In this document: positions 40,961 to 41,613 of the stretch, one piece after another
Layout of the letters: each line of letters starts with the position of its first letter
Position numbering within the stretch: the stretch's first letter is position 1
Source: Plakobranchus ocellatus
Taxonomy: Eukaryota > Mollusca > Gastropoda > Plakobranchidae
DNA length: 41,613 nucleotides
Reading direction: 5' to 3'
NCBI GenBank assembly: GCA_019648995.1
Contig: BLXT01008440.1
Location: 1,096,947-1,138,559 of the forward strand
Position numbers and translations under genes: made by a program
The notes under the pieces: generated by a model
Told to the model about the DNA's origin: nothing
Database searches by the model: none
Seen by the model: only the letters and a program-made list of their open reading frames with translations

Positions 40961-41386
40961 TCAAATACCTTCTGAGGCCTATCTGGTCCAGGCCAGGCAG
41001 ATACTAAAGTAGCCTATATCTGAGCCCCTCTAAGCTTATCTTGTCTGTCTGGGGTGGTTTTAGGTTTGGGCATACAGTGTGGTTGGGCCTCAGTGGGTGC
41101 CTAGATTATCACAGTTTAAAAGCAAGGCCAAGCGATAGCATTAAGATAACCACCACAACATCACAGTCACACCATGCCGCGAAAAGAAAGGTAACGGGGT
41201 TCAAATGGGGTCAACAAGGCCAGAGCTCTGTACAGGGGAAGGAACTACAACTGGAGTCGATTAGGAAAATATCAGGAGTTGTAGCGCTTACTCATTAGGA
41301 TTCGCGGTAAAGGTAAAAGCTAGTCAGGTGCCATATGATGGCACCACTTTCAGGTCGATGCACTTTCCCTAGATTTTTTTTTCACA

Positions 41387-41613
41387 TTATTTCTGCAGAA
41401 TGGACAATAAATTCCTCCATTCATTCCCGATCTTAATTTGCCTCATCATGTCACATCGTTGATGTTCTCCTACAGGGCAGGTTCCGTAACCTCTGCAAAA
41501 GCTATGTAGTTGTGGATGGACCTTTTTATGTTGATTATGTACTATTTTAGTGCCAGGACAGGCCACACTTTCATTCTCAAATTGCAAAAATTTGTCAGCT
41601 TCAGGGAGGGGGG
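41387..41613 (-). CDS. Unidentified Cys/His-rich C-terminal fragment, cut by window edge
   Basis: On the minus strand one frame is open from the window edge for 74 codons to TAA (41389-41387). It contains FENESVACPGTKIVHN and HSFCRGYGTCPVGEHQRC. The composition (Cys and His spaced as in a zinc-binding or disulfide domain, near-normal GC) is more protein-like than its surroundings. I do not recognise the family. Nine A residues follow the stop after four bases, which would suit a retrotransposed 3' end. It could be the last exon of a neighbouring gene, a transposon fragment, or chance. Confidence 0.35.
   Translation of the reverse strand, partial: PLPEADKFLQFENESVACPGTKIVHNQHKKVHPQLHSFCRGYGTCPVGEHQRCDMMRQIKIGNEWRNLLSILQK

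Larger units (their letters stand above)
36814..41613. other. MTHFD1 upstream region
   Basis: Likely contains the MTHFD1 promoter and 5' non-coding exon(s), which I cannot place with confidence. A possible short upstream exon ends at 36917 (ATGGATTTTACT|gtaagt). CpG content rises around 40800-41300, a plausible promoter zone. The remainder is described as repeats and the edge frame. Confidence 0.5.

Noticed and set aside
1-41613. CRISPR arrays, prokaryotic operons, phage or integrative elements
   Set aside because: The window is plainly eukaryotic; no regularly spaced repeats of that kind were seen.

Overview
This window is animal genomic DNA: AT-rich, intron-rich, with GT-AG splicing and many simple repeats. 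It is dominated by one gene on the minus strand. Splicing 24 coding exons, found by eye from splice sites, reading-frame continuity and similarity, gives an unbroken 2,808-nt CDS (935 codons plus TAG) running from 36753 down to 3081. The protein is cytosolic-type trifunctional C1-tetrahydrofolate synthase (MTHFD1: methylene-THF dehydrogenase, methenyl-THF cyclohydrolase and formate-THF ligase), colinear with human MTHFD1 and, as I recall it, the same length. The organism is probably an invertebrate. A mollusc, perhaps a gastropod, is a guess based on base composition and the abundant CTAGATCTAG-type palindromes, not on any gene.

Layout on the plus coordinate: 1-3080 is downstream flank and 3' UTR. 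Exons 24 to 20 (3081-8124) and 19 to 11 (11026-25099) encode the formate-THF ligase domain. Exons 10 and 11 hold the interdomain linker. Exons 9 to 1 (26290-36753) encode the dehydrogenase/cyclohydrolase domain. From 36814 to 41613 is upstream flank, with an imperfect GA-rich tandem array that contains an assembly gap (NN), several small repeats, and at the right edge a Cys/His-rich open frame of unknown identity.

The introns hold the most interesting material. At least four contain a TTAA-bounded element with terminal inverted repeats (14351-15029, 18598-19306, 20964-21640, 23161-24248). Two weaker candidates lie at 9037-9937 and 38436-38834. Three of the four carry a stop-riddled acidic reading frame that looks like the N-terminus of a piggyBac-type transposase. 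The TIR sequences differ between elements, so this appears to be several families of short, non-autonomous TTAA elements rather than one. Other intronic structures are a 77-bp-arm fold-back (32085-32266), a 151-bp tandem duplication (10649-10950) and a two-copy dispersed repeat (8590-8810 and 15805-16035).

There is one clear gene, so there is no operon-like interplay to describe. Two points of gene biology stand out: a possible in-frame N-terminal extension of MTHFD1 behind a spliced upstream exon, and a GC-AG intron 10.
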